A stretch of DNA of 64,000 nt, taken from Bradyrhizobium guangdongense (lineage in GTDB: Bacteria > Pseudomonadota > Alphaproteobacteria > Rhizobiales > Xanthobacteraceae). The notes beneath the pieces are model-generated. The model saw only the letters and a list, made by a program, of their open reading frames with translations. It made no database searches and was not told where the DNA came from. Position 1 is the first letter of the stretch. The number at the start of each line of letters is the position of its first letter. Shown here piece by piece: positions 40,836 through 50,842 of this stretch. The stretch is taken from contig NZ_CP030051.1 in NCBI RefSeq assembly GCF_004114975.1, forward strand, positions 4,030,001 through 4,094,000, in the 5' to 3' direction. The translations under genes were made by a program, and so were the position numbers.

Positions 40836-41213
40836 TCAGTGCGGCACCTTGGCGGCCGCATCGGGAAACAGCGAGTCGATCATGGTCTTGAGCTGGTCGA
40901 GCGCGATCGGCTTGCGCAGGATCGGCCGGCGACGGAGCAAGGACGGCAGCAATTCCGGCCCGTAGCCGGTCGCGAAAAGGAACGGCTTGCCGCGTCGCTC
41001 GATCAGATCGGCGACGGGATCGACGTAAACACCCATCAGATTGATGTCGAGGATCGCGAAATCGTACTGCGCCGTCATCGCGAAGGCACTCGCATCGCGC
41101 ACATTGTCCGCTTCTGCAACGACATGGTGGCCCAGCTCCTCCACCATCTCGGCGATCATCATCCGGATCAACGCCTCGTCTTCGACCAGGAAAACGGAGA
41201 GTCCGTCCGCCAT
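40836..41213 (-). CDS. Stand-alone response-regulator receiver protein (125 aa)
   Basis: The single receiver domain has acidic residues in VFLVEDEAL, phospho-acceptor D56 in FAILDINL, Thr in FATGYG and K101 in LRKPIA. No output domain is attached. Such proteins accept phosphate from hybrid kinases or control other kinases. The start ATG 41213 is where the domain begins; the in-frame extension to 41327 is unlike the family. No partner kinase is adjacent. Confidence 0.87.
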   Translation of the reverse strand: MADGLSVFLVEDEALIRMMIAEMVEELGHHVVAEADNVRDASAFAMTAQYDFAILDINLMGVYVDPVADLIERRGKPFLFATGYGPELLPSLLRRRPILRKPIALDQLKTMIDSLFPDAAAKVPH

Positions 41214-41323
41214 TTCAACCTCGCAGCCACCTTGCGAAGCTAAGCATACCCGATTGCAGAAAGCATTCACGAATTCGTGGCAGGCGCCGTTAATTTCAGC
41301 GCGCACAATCCGATCCAACTTGA

Positions 41324-42130
41324 TCAATCCAGGCCGCGCTCATGGCTGAGGCGAACCATCTCCTGGATGAACACCTCCTTCTGCTTGTCGTCGAGGCTCG
41401 AATACAACGGTTCGGCGGCATCGGCGACATTGCGCTGGTCTGCGGCGCGATCGATCAGGAACTGCGCCTCGTTGCGCATCTGCTCGATGATGTCGTCGGG
41501 GGGATCGCGCTTGGCGCGCGCAATGCGCAGGTTGAGCCGCTCCGCGCCGTTATGCCCGAGGTAGTGCATCGCGCTGGAGAAGCCGAACCAGTGCTTCTCC
41601 TGCTCCGGCGTCAAGTTGAGCTCGGTCTTGATGCGTTCGATATAGGAATCGCTGTTGGCGACGATCTGCTCAGCGGTCAGCTGGGGCGCGCCGGTCTGGG
41701 TCAGGACCGTGACGTCCTTGTTGTCCTTGTTGTCCTGCGGAGCGTTCTTGGCTTCCTTGGTCGCCTTGCCAGCCTTGCCGCCTTTCGCGCTCTTGGCATC
41801 CTTGTCCTTGGCGCCGGGCTGCTTGGAGTCCTTGGACGCGTCCTTGTTCGCATCCTTCGGAGCCGGCGCCTGATTGCCGTTATTATTGTTGACGCCGAGC
41901 ACGCCGGTGAAGACGCCGACCACGCCGCCAATGGCGCCGCCGAGGACGCCCCCAACGGGACCTGCCGCCTTGTTGCCGGCTGCGGCCCCGTCCTGGACGC
42001 CCTTGACCAAACCTTGTGCATTGGCAACGGCAGCCGCACCGATCAGCAAGGTCAGGACGGAACCGAGCGCGAGCCATCGTCGCAGGCCAAGCCGCGCAGG
42101 CGGCGCCGGGTTGATCATTTGGGTCTCCAT
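41324..42130 (-). CDS. Periplasmic LTxxQ-motif (Spy/CpxP-like) protein (268 aa)
   Basis: An N-terminal hydrophobic signal (LGLRRWLALGSVLTLLIGAAAV) is followed by a Gly-rich hydrophobic stretch (VGGVLGGAIGGVVGVFTG). A long Lys/Asp/Ala-rich linker (about 85-140) comes next, then the Spy-like helical domain with IKTELNLTPEQEKHWFGF (the LTPxQ motif). Spy/CpxP proteins are periplasmic chaperones that respond to envelope stress. Start ATG 42130 has AAGGAG; ATG 42118 is also possible. Confidence 0.78.
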   Translation of the reverse strand: METQMINPAPPARLGLRRWLALGSVLTLLIGAAAVANAQGLVKGVQDGAAAGNKAAGPVGGVLGGAIGGVVGVFTGVLGVNNNNGNQAPAPKDANKDASKDSKQPGAKDKDAKSAKGGKAGKATKEAKNAPQDNKDNKDVTVLTQTGAPQLTAEQIVANSDSYIERIKTELNLTPEQEKHWFGFSSAMHYLGHNGAERLNLRIARAKRDPPDDIIEQMRNEAQFLIDRAADQRNVADAAEPLYSSLDDKQKEVFIQEMVRLSHERGLD

Positions 42131-42600
42131 GTCGATTTGCCTGCTCCTTATGAAGCGGCAGGCCTCCTGCCGGTTGCAACTCTACCGTTTTCGCCACGCG
42201 GAGGTCTAGGCGCGGACAATCTCTGTCCCCGTCTGGAAGACCATTCCTTGAAAGATCTTGGCCCCGACGCTGTTATGCAGGCTTATCAGGAACTGCGGCG
42301 TAATTGCGCACCGACCTCTAGCGCACGATTCACCCGATGTGTGCGTCGCAAAAAGCGGCGGTGGCGGGCGGTCGACGCGTGCCGCGGCCTTGCCGGACAC
42401 AACGTTAGTACTAGAGCGCGGAGCGTCCGGCTTTCTCGACAGACGCAATCAATCATGATCTGATCGCGCTACCAATTCTTCCCGCGTCTCTCCGTGACTT
42501 GCGGATGGCGCCAATAAGAAACTCCAACAACGAAATGAGAGACTCGGAAGAGTCAGAGGAAACGACAGAACAATAAAACACACCAAGGCGAGGAAACGAG
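42131..42600. other. Intergenic region upstream of the sugar importer
   Basis: The 470 bases between the leftward Spy-like gene and the rightward importer contain no convincing gene. A short CGGCAGG/CCTGCCG hairpin lies near 42155-42171. A promoter for the importer operon should lie in the AT-richer segment before 42601, but boxes are not clear. Confidence 0.5.
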
Positions 42601-43941
42601 ATGTCACGCAAGAGACTGACGCGACGTCAATTTGTGGCTGCCACTGCAATGTCCTCCGCGGCGCTGATCACGGCGCCCTATGTCCGGGGCGCTTACGCCG
42701 CCGGCAAACTCTCGATCGGCTTCTGGGACCATTGGGTGCCAGGCGCCAACCAGGCTTCGACCGATCTCGTCAACGAATGGGCGGCGAAGGAGAAGGTCGA
42801 GGTTTCCATCGACTACATCACCAGCAACAACAAGAAGATCGAATTGACGGCGGCGGCCGAAGCGCAGGCCAAGTCCGGTCACGACATTCTTCAGATGCCG
42901 AGCTGGTGGCCGCATGCCTATTCGGAGAATCTCGAGCCGCTCAACGACGTGATGGAGCCGCTCATCAAGCAGAATGGCGAGGTGAACGGCACCGTTAAAT
43001 ATCTCGCGCAATCGGGCGGCAAATGGCTCGCGGTGCCCGCCACGCCGGGCAGCCAGATCAAAGGCCCCTGCTCGCGCATCGACCTGATGAAGAAGTACGC
43101 CAATATCGACGTGCAGGAAATGTATCCGGCCGGCGGCCCGCCCAAGGCTGACAACTGGACCATGGATACCTTCCTCAAGGCTGCGGAAGCCTGCCAGAAG
43201 GGCGGCTTCCCCTTCGGCATCGGCCTCGGCGAAACCACCGACAGCGTCGATACCGCCGGCGCGATCTTCCAGGCGTTCGGCGCCGAGCTCGTCAATGCCA
43301 AGGGCGACATCACGGTCAAGACCGACCAGGTCCGCCAGGCCATGGAGTACTACAAGAAGCTGATCGCGTTCCTGCCCGCCGACGCGCCGTCCTGGGACGA
43401 CGCCTCGAACAACAAATGGCTGATCTCCGGGCGCGGCGCGCTGATCATGAACCCGCCGAGCGCCTGGGCCGTCGCCAAGCGCGATGCACCGCAGGTGGCG
43501 GAGCAGTGCTGGACCCACGGCTTCCCGGCCGGCCCGAAGGGACGTTTCGCGCCTTTCCTGCCGTACTTCTGGGGCGTCTGGAGCTTCGGCAAGAACAAGG
43601 AAGCGGCCAAGAGCCTGCTGGTTCATTTGTCCTCGCCGGCAGCGATCGAGAAGTTCGTCTCGGTGAGCGGCGGCTATGACCTGCCGGCCTATGCGAACCT
43701 GACGAAGCTGAAGACGTGGGCCGAGGAAGGCCCGCCGAAGGGGACGCTCTTCCACTATCCGGACCCCTACCACCAGCAGACGCTGTCGATCGCAGCATCA
43801 CCGGCGCCGCCGAAGATCGCACAGCAGATCTACTTCCAGGCAACGCTGACCAAGATGGGATTGCGATTTGCCCGCGGTGAAACCCTGGAACAGGCGCTCG
43901 CCTGGGCCGAGGGCGAGTGCGAAGGCTTCATGCGGAGCTGA
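42601..43941 (+). CDS. Sugar ABC importer periplasmic binding protein (family 1)
   Basis: The 446-residue protein has a Tat-type signal (SRKRLTRRQFVAATAMSSAALI). A family-1 binding fold follows, with GHDILQMPSWWPHAYSENLEPLND and the C-lobe WLISGRGALIMNPPSAWAVA. Family-1 proteins bind oligosaccharides or glycerol-phosphate. The start has GAGG upstream. It heads a rightward operon with two permeases, an ATPase and a dehydrogenase. The ligand is not evident. Confidence 0.93.
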   Translation: MSRKRLTRRQFVAATAMSSAALITAPYVRGAYAAGKLSIGFWDHWVPGANQASTDLVNEWAAKEKVEVSIDYITSNNKKIELTAAAEAQAKSGHDILQMPSWWPHAYSENLEPLNDVMEPLIKQNGEVNGTVKYLAQSGGKWLAVPATPGSQIKGPCSRIDLMKKYANIDVQEMYPAGGPPKADNWTMDTFLKAAEACQKGGFPFGIGLGETTDSVDTAGAIFQAFGAELVNAKGDITVKTDQVRQAMEYYKKLIAFLPADAPSWDDASNNKWLISGRGALIMNPPSAWAVAKRDAPQVAEQCWTHGFPAGPKGRFAPFLPYFWGVWSFGKNKEAAKSLLVHLSSPAAIEKFVSVSGGYDLPAYANLTKLKTWAEEGPPKGTLFHYPDPYHQQTLSIAASPAPPKIAQQIYFQATLTKMGLRFARGETLEQALAWAEGECEGFMRS

Positions 43942-44081
43942 ACGGCGAACGAGCGTGGCTTGCGCGACCCGCGCAGGCCCGCCCCAACCGCTGCACTCTC
44001 CTCCTCATGACGGCGAAGCCGATTCTGAAGGACCGGCTCCGCCGTTCGACCGTTGACCAGGAATGATCCAAGGAAGCTGAT

Positions 44082-45020
44082 ATGGCCGATGTCGTCGTTG
44101 AGCGAGGTCGCGTCGCCCGTGCGACGGGCGCGCGGAAGGGATCGAGCCTGCGCAATGCGCTCGGGCGCAAATCGACGGTCGCGTTTTTCCTGACGCTGCC
44201 GCTGATCCTGCTGATCGTGTTGCTCGTGCTCTATCCCGCCTTTTATTCGCTCTATCTGGCGACATTGAACAAGGCCATGACGAAATTCGTGGGCCTCGGC
44301 AACTTCACCTTCCTGTTCAAGCGCGAGACGTTCTGGATGGTGGTGAAGCAGTCCTGCATCTTCGCCATAACCGCCGTGATCTTCAAGGCGTTGATCGGCT
44401 TCATCGTCGCGCATTTCGTCCACAACATTCCCGGCAGGAAGCAGCGCAAATGGCGCGGCATGCTGCTGGTGCCCTGGGTGATTCCGCCGGCGATGAGCAC
44501 GCTGGCCTGGCTTTGGCTGTTCGACCCCTCCTACAGCGCCTTCAACTACACCCTCTCCTTCTTCGGTGTCGGCCCGATCCCCTGGCTCGGCGAAACCTTC
44601 TGGGCGCGCTTCTCCGTCATCCTCGTCAACGTCTGGTACGGCGCGCCGTTCTTCCTGATCATGTATCTCGCCGCGCTGAAATCCGTGCCCGACCAGCTCT
44701 ATGAGGCTGCGGCGATCGACGGCGCCAATTGGTGGCAGAAGATCTGGTACGTCACGCTGCCGATGATGCGCAACATCATCGCCATCACGACGCTGTTCTC
44801 GCTGATCGTGACCTTCGCCAATTTCGACATCGTGCGCATTCTGACCTCCGGTGGCCCACTGGATACGACGCATCTGTTCGCGACCTGGGCATTCCAGGTC
44901 GGCATCCAGAGCAGCGACATCCCCCTCGGCGCCTGCGTCTCGCTGTTCATGGTGCCGATCCTCGCCGTCGCAGCGATCTTCATCCTGCGCGATGTCTCCA
45001 AACGCGGGAACGAAGCCTGA
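44082..45020 (+). CDS. Sugar ABC importer permease (MalF/UgpA-like)
   Basis: The 312-residue permease has six or so membrane helices, starting [29 protein letters not shown]. The EAA loop ([26 protein letters not shown]) couples to the ATPase. CUT1 class. It follows the binding protein by 140 bases and its stop overlaps the next permease start (TGATG). Confidence 0.93.
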   Translation: MADVVVERGRVARATGARKGSSLRNALGRKSTVAFFLTLPLILLIVLLVLYPAFYSLYLATLNKAMTKFVGLGNFTFLFKRETFWMVVKQSCIFAITAVIFKALIGFIVAHFVHNIPGRKQRKWRGMLLVPWVIPPAMSTLAWLWLFDPSYSAFNYTLSFFGVGPIPWLGETFWARFSVILVNVWYGAPFFLIMYLAALKSVPDQLYEAAAIDGANWWQKIWYVTLPMMRNIIAITTLFSLIVTFANFDIVRILTSGGPLDTTHLFATWAFQVGIQSSDIPLGACVSLFMVPILAVAAIFILRDVSKRGNEA

Positions 45021-45925
45021 TGAGCACGATGGCAATCGACAAGGCCGGGCCTACCCGCAAGCTCGGCAGCATGAGCCGCGACCGCGCCTGGGCGCTGCGC
45101 TGGTCCTATTTCTTCCTGGTGCTGTTTGCGATCTTCTTCCTGACACCGCCGGTCTACATGCTGATCACCTCGCTGAAGAGCAGCGCGGAGATTTCGGCGG
45201 CGACCAATCCGTGGTGGGTGTTTCATCCCACCCTGTCGAACTATGTCGAGCTCCTGAGCTCGAACCAGTTCCTGCGCTTCTTCTGGAACTCGTCGATCAT
45301 CTCCATCGCGGTGGTGATCGTCACGATGATCATCAGCATCCCCGCGGCGTTCGCGCTGGCGCGGATGAAGTTCTGGGGCTCGGCGACGCTCGCCACCGGC
45401 GTCTTCCTCACCTATCTGATCCCGGACAGCCTTCTGTTCATTCCACTGTTCAAGATGCTCGGCGTCATGCAGGACCTGACCGGCATCACGCTGCTGAACC
45501 GCTGGTATGTGCTGGTGTTCATCTATCCGACGCTGACTGTGCCGTTCTGCACCTGGATCATGATCGGTTATTTCGCATCGATCCCGAAGGAGCTCGACGA
45601 GGCCGCGATCATCGACGGCGCGTCCTGGCTGCAGACCTTGCTGCGGATATTCATCCCCGTCGCGCTGCCCGGGCTGATCGCCGCGACAATCTTCGCCTTC
45701 ACCGTCTCGTGGGCCCAGTTCCTCTATCCCCTGGTGTTCACGACATCGATCGACCAGCTCGTGCTGCCGGTCGGCATCACCACGACACTGATCAAGGGCG
45801 ATGTCTTCAACTGGGGCCAGATCATGACCGGCGCGCTGCTCGGCGCGGCGCCACCGCTGATCATCTACGCCTTCCTGATGGACTACTACATTGCCGGCCT
45901 GACCGCCGGCGCGACGAAGGGTTGA
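45020..45925 (+). CDS. Sugar ABC importer permease (MalG/UgpE-like)
   Basis: The 301-residue partner permease begins [30 protein letters not shown]. Its EAA loop is [28 protein letters not shown]. Start ATG 45020 overlaps the preceding stop; an open in-frame stretch before it belongs to the other permease's region. It forms the membrane heterodimer of a CUT1 importer. Confidence 0.93.
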   Translation: MSTMAIDKAGPTRKLGSMSRDRAWALRWSYFFLVLFAIFFLTPPVYMLITSLKSSAEISAATNPWWVFHPTLSNYVELLSSNQFLRFFWNSSIISIAVVIVTMIISIPAAFALARMKFWGSATLATGVFLTYLIPDSLLFIPLFKMLGVMQDLTGITLLNRWYVLVFIYPTLTVPFCTWIMIGYFASIPKELDEAAIIDGASWLQTLLRIFIPVALPGLIAATIFAFTVSWAQFLYPLVFTTSIDQLVLPVGITTTLIKGDVFNWGQIMTGALLGAAPPLIIYAFLMDYYIAGLTAGATKG

Positions 45926-45945
45926 AATCGAGAGGTTCAAGTTCA

Positions 45946-47046
45946 ATGGCGGACGTTTCTCTGCGCAAGGTGATCAAGCGGTATGACGATGTCGAAGCGG
46001 TGCGCGGCATCGACCTTGATATCGCCGACCATGAATTCATCGTCCTGGTCGGCCCCTCCGGCTGCGGCAAGTCGACCACGCTCCGCATGATCGCCGGCCT
46101 CGAGGACATCAGCGACGGCGACATCATGATCGGCGGCGACGTCGTCAACGACGTGCCGCCGAAGGACCGCGACATCGCGATGGTGTTCCAGAACTACGCG
46201 CTGTATCCGCACATGACGGTCGCCGAGAACATGTCGTTCGGGCTGCGGCTGAAGCACTATCCCAAGGCCGAGATCAAGGCGCGGGTGACCGAAGCGGCGC
46301 GCCTGCTCGACATCACCGATCTGATCGATCGCAAGCCGAAGCAGCTCTCCGGCGGGCAGCGCCAGCGCGTGGCGATGGGACGCGCGATCGTGCGCAACCC
46401 GAAGGTCTTCCTGTTTGACGAACCGCTGTCCAATCTCGACGCCAAGCTGCGCGTGCAGATGCGGATCGAGATCAAGAAAGTGCACCAGAAGGTGCGCACC
46501 ACGACCGTCTACGTCACCCACGACCAGGTCGAGGCGATGACGCTGGCCGATCGCGTCGTGGTCATGAACAAGGGCCGCATCGAGCAGATCGGCACGCCGA
46601 ACGAGCTCTATCACAAGCCGGCGACGCGCTTTGTCGCGGGCTTCATCGGGTCGCCCGCGATGAACTTCATTCCGTGCCGGCTCGAGGATGCCGCCGGCAC
46701 GCTGCAGGTCCGCCTGACCGACCGCATTGCCTTTGCGCTGCCGCCGGCCCGCGCCGCCCGCTACAACGCGCTGCCGCGCACCGACAAGCTCCTGCTCGGC
46801 ATCCGCCCCGAGCATCTCACCGAGTCGCACGCGCATCTGGATCCCGGTGTCGAGACCTTCGATACAGTGCTCGATGTCACCGAGCCGATGGGGATGGAGA
46901 CGCTGGTCTATTTCGGGCTCGACGGCACGCCGGTGTGCGGCCGCGTCAATCCCAACGCCGGCGCCAAGGACGGAGCAACCATGCGTTTGGCGATGGACCT
47001 CAACAATATGCACCTGCTAAACGAGGAGACCGGCGTCGTGCTGTGA
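45946..47046 (+). CDS. Sugar ABC importer ATPase (MalK/UgpC-like)
   Basis: The 366-residue ATPase has Walker [10 protein letters not shown] (36-44), signature LSGGQ (134-138) and Walker B VFLFDE (154-159). The C-terminal OB-fold regulatory region is typical of CUT1 ATPases ([18 protein letters not shown]). It follows the permease by 20 bases. An upstream in-frame stretch belongs to the permease region and was not included. Confidence 0.94.
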   Translation: MADVSLRKVIKRYDDVEAVRGIDLDIADHEFIVLVGPSGCGKSTTLRMIAGLEDISDGDIMIGGDVVNDVPPKDRDIAMVFQNYALYPHMTVAENMSFGLRLKHYPKAEIKARVTEAARLLDITDLIDRKPKQLSGGQRQRVAMGRAIVRNPKVFLFDEPLSNLDAKLRVQMRIEIKKVHQKVRTTTVYVTHDQVEAMTLADRVVVMNKGRIEQIGTPNELYHKPATRFVAGFIGSPAMNFIPCRLEDAAGTLQVRLTDRIAFALPPARAARYNALPRTDKLLLGIRPEHLTESHAHLDPGVETFDTVLDVTEPMGMETLVYFGLDGTPVCGRVNPNAGAKDGATMRLAMDLNNMHLLNEETGVVL

Positions 47047-47079
47047 CGCCGGCCGAAGAATGCGAGCAGGCGGGGAGCG

Positions 47080-48069
47080 ATGACGACCAACAAGAAGAAG
47101 ATTTTCGTTACACAAACTTTGTCGCAAGGGGCACGCGCTCTCCTCACCCAGCGGGACGATATCGAGCTCATCGAGTTTCCGAACCTGATCTCCGCCAAGG
47201 ACTTCGAAGCCCTGCTGAAAAGCCATGCCCCTGTTCATGGCGTGGCGCTCGGCGCTACCGCCTTCGGCGAGACCGAACTCGAGGCGGCCCGCGACATGAA
47301 GGTGGTGACGCGGATCGGTGTCGGCTACGACGCCGTCGACGTGCCCGCCCTGTCCCGCCGCAAGGTGCCGCTGATGGTCGCAGGCAGCGCCAACTCGCCC
47401 TCGGTGGCCGAGCAGGCGCTTTTCATGATGCTGACGCTGGCCAAGCGCGCCAATGAGATGCATTCCTGCGTCAAGGACGGCAGATGGGCCGAGCGCCTCG
47501 GCATGCTTCCCTTCGACCTCTACGGCAAGACCGTGCTGATCGTCGGCTTTGGCCGCATCGGCACGCGCACCGCCAAGCGGTGCCTCGCAATGGAAATGAA
47601 CGTGCAGGTCTACGATCCCTACAAGCCTGCGGCGGAGATCAAGGCCGCCGGCTGCGAGCCGGTCCCTGACCTCGACGCCGCCCTGCCCAACGCCGATTTC
47701 GTCACCATCCATTGCCCGAAGACGCCGGAGACCATCGGCCTGTTCGACGCTGACAGGATCGGCCGGATGAAGCCGAAATCCTATCTCATCAACACCGCGC
47801 GCGGCGGCATCGTGAAGGAAGCCGCGCTGTACCACGCGCTCGTCTCAGGCAAGCTTGCCGGCGCCGGCATCGACGTGTTCGAGGTTGAGCCGCCGCCGGT
47901 CAGCAACGCGCTGTTCGCGCTGCCCAACGTCATCATGGCCCCGCATGTCGCCGGTGTGACCGTTGAGGCTGTCAGCCGCATGAGCGAGCAGACCGCGCGC
48001 AATATCCTGAGCGTGCTGGACGGCGATCCCATCAGGCAGAACATCATCAATCCCGACGTTCTTGCCTGA
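47080..48069 (+). CDS. D-2-hydroxyacid dehydrogenase (phosphoglycerate-dehydrogenase-like)
   Basis: The 329-residue enzyme shows the NAD-binding GFGRIGTRTAKRC loop, RGGIVKE (catalytic Arg region), DVFEVEPP (Glu) and PHVAGVT (catalytic His). Substrate could be a sugar-derived 2-hydroxyacid. It lies 33 bases after the importer ATPase in the same operon, so it may act on a metabolite of the imported sugar. A serine-synthesis role is less likely because regulatory ACT domains are missing. Confidence 0.86.
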   Translation: MTTNKKKIFVTQTLSQGARALLTQRDDIELIEFPNLISAKDFEALLKSHAPVHGVALGATAFGETELEAARDMKVVTRIGVGYDAVDVPALSRRKVPLMVAGSANSPSVAEQALFMMLTLAKRANEMHSCVKDGRWAERLGMLPFDLYGKTVLIVGFGRIGTRTAKRCLAMEMNVQVYDPYKPAAEIKAAGCEPVPDLDAALPNADFVTIHCPKTPETIGLFDADRIGRMKPKSYLINTARGGIVKEAALYHALVSGKLAGAGIDVFEVEPPPVSNALFALPNVIMAPHVAGVTVEAVSRMSEQTARNILSVLDGDPIRQNIINPDVLA

Positions 48070-48235
48070 GGACAATCCGAAGGCGGCCAATCTACCCGCC
48101 TTCGGACAGCCAGAATGCGTCCCATTTTGGTGCAGATCGGGCCCCAACTCAGCCTTAATCAAACCCGCGTAATGTACCCGGCCGCGGCGGCAGTGGGACA
48201 GACTTTGCCGGCCGCGTCGAGCTGGAGGATGGACC

Positions 48236-48703
48236 TTGTCAGAGATCGACCCGACCGACCACGCGCTGGCGACCATCGCGAGCATTTTGGAGCACCCCGA
48301 GCCCGTTCTCGTCGTCCGCGACCGCGAGACGGAAACGGCGGCTGCCGATGATCATGTGGTCGCAGACGAGCATCATGCCTCCGACGAGCATCCGGTGGTC
48401 GAGGAGCAGCCGCTGGTGCCTGAGCACACCGACGCTGAAGGCTACTCCAAGGTCGGTCCCGGCCCCATGGCGGCGATCCGCCTGAAATGGACGGTCCATC
48501 GCGGCGATGACGGCGAGTATTACGTGCACGAGACCATCGGCGAGCAGTCCGCGCCCGTGGTCAGCGGCCCGATGACCAGCGAGGCCGCCGTACGCTTCGT
48601 CGACGAACACGAGGATGAAGCACATCGGCGCTTCGAGCTGCTGCGCAGCGAGATCGCCGGCCGCAGCTCGCTCGCCGACTACGAGCGCAAGGGCGAAGCG
48701 TAA
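48236..48703 (+). CDS. Acidic hypothetical protein (155 aa), TTG start
   Basis: The frame starts at TTG 48236, 7 bases after GGAGG; no in-frame ATG fits the conserved beginning (MSEIDPTDHALATIAS if initiated there). The N-terminal 60 residues are acidic and His/Glu-rich (HVVADEHHASDEHPVVEEQ). The remainder is mixed alpha/beta (AAIRLKWTVHRGDDGEYYVH, PMTSEAAVRFVDEHEDEAHR). No family is recognised. It is followed by a terminator. Confidence 0.65.
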   Translation: MSEIDPTDHALATIASILEHPEPVLVVRDRETETAAADDHVVADEHHASDEHPVVEEQPLVPEHTDAEGYSKVGPGPMAAIRLKWTVHRGDDGEYYVHETIGEQSAPVVSGPMTSEAAVRFVDEHEDEAHRRFELLRSEIAGRSSLADYERKGEA

Positions 48704-48726
48704 CACACGCGAGAGGCCTCCGTTCA

Positions 48727-48752
48727 CCTCTCCCCGTCGGGGAGAGGTAAAA
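48727..48752. terminator. Terminator-like hairpin between convergent genes
   Basis: CCTCTCCCC (48727-48735) and GGGGAGAGG (48739-48747) are perfect inverses with a 3-base loop, followed by TAAAAC. It lies between the rightward acidic protein (ends 48703) and the leftward DUF1993 gene (ends 48763). Confidence 0.5.
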
Positions 48753-48762
48753 CACCCAGCCC

Positions 48763-49272
48763 TTACTTCCTGCCCAAAAAGTCCTTCTTCGCGAGCTCGA
48801 CGCCGGCGTGCCGCAACAGGTCGTAGGCCGTCGTGAGGTGAAAGAAGAACTGCGGGACGCTGTTGGTGAGCAGCAGCGTCCGTCCGGTGAAGGGCAGCTC
48901 GGTCCCGTTCTTCAGCCTGAAGAAGACCTTCAGCTCCGCGGCCGCATCGATCTCGGCGCGCGGCAGACTCTCGATGAATTCGATCGACGTCGCAATGCGC
49001 GCCTGAAGCCCGGCCATGTCGTGCTCCAGCGGCGGCAGCGCGACCGGCTCACACTGCGCCAGCAAGGCCGGCGCAACGGTGGCGTGGCGGCAGGCCTCGC
49101 CGACCTGCTGCGCCAGATCGTACATGTTCGGCGCCAGCCGCATCCCAAGCAAGACAGCCGGATTGAACTTGCGCGTCTCGGCATACGCAACGCCCTTGTC
49201 GAGGAGGACGGACAGGTTGCGCAGGTAAGGCACGAACAGGCCGACCGAGGCCTCGTACATCGAAATCGTCAC
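48763..49272 (-). CDS. DUF1993 family protein (169 aa)
   Basis: The sequence TISMYEASVGLFVPYLRNLSVLLDKG, with ETRKFNPAVLLGMRLAPNM and PQFFFHLTTAYDLLRHAGVELAKKDFLG, is the DUF1993 pattern: a DinB-like four-helix bundle. Family members are thought to be metal-binding or stress-related but have no proven role. GTG 49272 gives the family's usual M-T-I-S-M start with AAGGAA upstream; an upstream ATG at 49359 would add noise. Confidence 0.86.
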   Translation of the reverse strand: MTISMYEASVGLFVPYLRNLSVLLDKGVAYAETRKFNPAVLLGMRLAPNMYDLAQQVGEACRHATVAPALLAQCEPVALPPLEHDMAGLQARIATSIEFIESLPRAEIDAAAELKVFFRLKNGTELPFTGRTLLLTNSVPQFFFHLTTAYDLLRHAGVELAKKDFLGRK

Positions 49273-49372
49273 GCCAATATTCCTTTCAATTCCGCCTCGC
49301 CAGACACCGGCATCTGGTTTAAATCGACCTCGCGGGCTGCACAATGACAGCTTGGGCATGGGTGGAAAAGAG

Positions 49373-50167
49373 ATGACCGTTCGAATGACTGTTCGAATTC
49401 TGGCGGCTTTGGCCGTGACGTTGCTGGCTAACCTCTCAGCTTACGCGCAGCAGCCGGCTCCCTCGCGCCTCGACGAGATCATCAAGCGCGGCACGTTGCG
49501 CGTCGGCATGACCGGCGACTACAAGCCCTTCACCTATCTGGACAAAGCCACGCAGCAGTTCTCCGGCTTCGACGTCGACATGGCGGAGGCGCTCGGCAAG
49601 GCGCTCGGCGTCAAGGTCGAGTTCGTGCCAACCGCCTGGCCGAAGCTGATGAAGGATTTCGAGGCCGATCAGTTCGACATCGCCATGGGCGGCGTCTCCG
49701 TGACCCTTGATCGGCAGAAGAAGGGCTTGTTCTCGACGCCGATCATGCGCGAGGGCAAGACCCCGATCGCGCGCTGCGCCGACACGGCCAAATACCAGAC
49801 GCTTGCCGACATCGACAAGAAAGGCACCCGCGTCATCGTCAATCCCGGCGGCACCAATGAGCGTTTTGCGCGCGCCAACGTCAAGGACGCCGACATTACG
49901 GTCTTTCCCGACAACACCAAGATCTTCGACCAGATCGCCAAGGGCAATGCCGATCTGATGATGACGGATGCCTCCGAGACGCGTTACCAGCAGAAGCAGC
50001 ATGCCGGCGTGCTCTGCGCGGTCCATCCCGACAAGCCGTTCGACTTCTCCGAGAAGGCCTATTGGCTCCAGCGCGATATGGCGCTGAAGGCCTTTGTCGA
50101 CCAGTGGCTGCACATCTCCATGGAGGACGGCAGCTACAAGAAGATCTATGCCGCCTGGTTCGACTAG
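49373..50167 (+). CDS. pheC: Periplasmic cyclohexadienyl dehydratase (PheC-like)
   Basis: After a signal peptide (ILAALAVTLLANLSAYAQ), the chain follows the periplasmic cyclohexadienyl dehydratase pattern: RVGMTGDYKPF, GFDVDMAEALGK, PTAWPKLMKDF, VNPGGTNERFARANV, DLMMTDASETR, CAVHPDKPFDFSEKAY and VDQWLHI. The enzyme converts prephenate or arogenate to phenylpyruvate or phenylalanine outside the cytoplasm. The fold is that of amino-acid binding proteins, so a transport function is the alternative, but no permease or ATPase is adjacent. ATG 49373 was preferred to ATG 49358. Confidence 0.8.
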   Translation: MTVRMTVRILAALAVTLLANLSAYAQQPAPSRLDEIIKRGTLRVGMTGDYKPFTYLDKATQQFSGFDVDMAEALGKALGVKVEFVPTAWPKLMKDFEADQFDIAMGGVSVTLDRQKKGLFSTPIMREGKTPIARCADTAKYQTLADIDKKGTRVIVNPGGTNERFARANVKDADITVFPDNTKIFDQIAKGNADLMMTDASETRYQQKQHAGVLCAVHPDKPFDFSEKAYWLQRDMALKAFVDQWLHISMEDGSYKKIYAAWFD

Positions 50168-50168
50168 C

Positions 50169-50669
50169 ATGCGGCTGATGATCGCGTTCGTGGCCGCGCT
50201 CGCGCTGGCCGCGCCTGGCACCGCATCGGGCCAGACGCCGTTCACACCGGCGAAAGGTCCGGCGTGCAAGGACCAATCCAAGGAGTTCGTCGGGGCGTGG
50301 ACCTGCCCCGGGCCGGCCGGCTACGTCGTACATTTCTTCGACGAGGGCAACGTCGTCTCGCTGACGATCGCGCCCAGGCGCTCGATCGACAAGGTGCAGG
50401 AGCCGACCGCGCAATGGCGCGGCGCCGGCAAGGTGTTCGGCGACAAGGTCCAGTGGATCATGCGCGCGGGTGTGCCGAAGGCCGCCGTGATCCGCACCTG
50501 GAGCCGGGTCGGTGACGACGAGCGGGAAGTCCAGGAGTTCTCGGTGTTCGCGATCAACGGCGAGAAGGCCTGCCTGTTCGGCGCGGTCGAGGTCCACACC
50601 GACAAGGCCAACGACGTTGCGCTGGCTCGCGCCGAGCAGGCCGCGGATTCCCGCTGTCCGGAGAAATAA
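50169..50669 (+). CDS. Secreted protein, function unknown (166 aa)
   Basis: ATG 50169 starts one base after the PheC stop. A signal peptide (LMIAFVAALALAAPGTASG) precedes a mature chain with three cysteines (GPACKDQ, WTCPGPAG, ACLFGAVE, plus a terminal RCPEK) and a beta-rich body (GYVVHFFDEGNVVSLTIAPRR). It is likely periplasmic. The tight spacing suggests co-expression with pheC. Confidence 0.7.
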   Translation: MRLMIAFVAALALAAPGTASGQTPFTPAKGPACKDQSKEFVGAWTCPGPAGYVVHFFDEGNVVSLTIAPRRSIDKVQEPTAQWRGAGKVFGDKVQWIMRAGVPKAAVIRTWSRVGDDEREVQEFSVFAINGEKACLFGAVEVHTDKANDVALARAEQAADSRCPEK

Positions 50670-50842
50670 CTCCCGGTCGCGGCGGCCGGTCGCATCGGGA
50701 CGTCAACTCCGGACCGCGTTCGGCGTTATTGAACCCGAAACCGCCGCAGGGCGACTCATAGCGTGACCGTGATCTGGATCACTTTTCGCGGTTGGACCGG
50801 GGCGTAACCCTCGGTGCGGGACCACCTGTTCGGGAGATGCAA

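Noticed and set aside
44851..45945. In-frame extension of the sugar ATPase gene through the second permease
   Set aside because: The ATPase family starts at 45946 with a ribosome site; the upstream part is an out-of-frame read of the permease.
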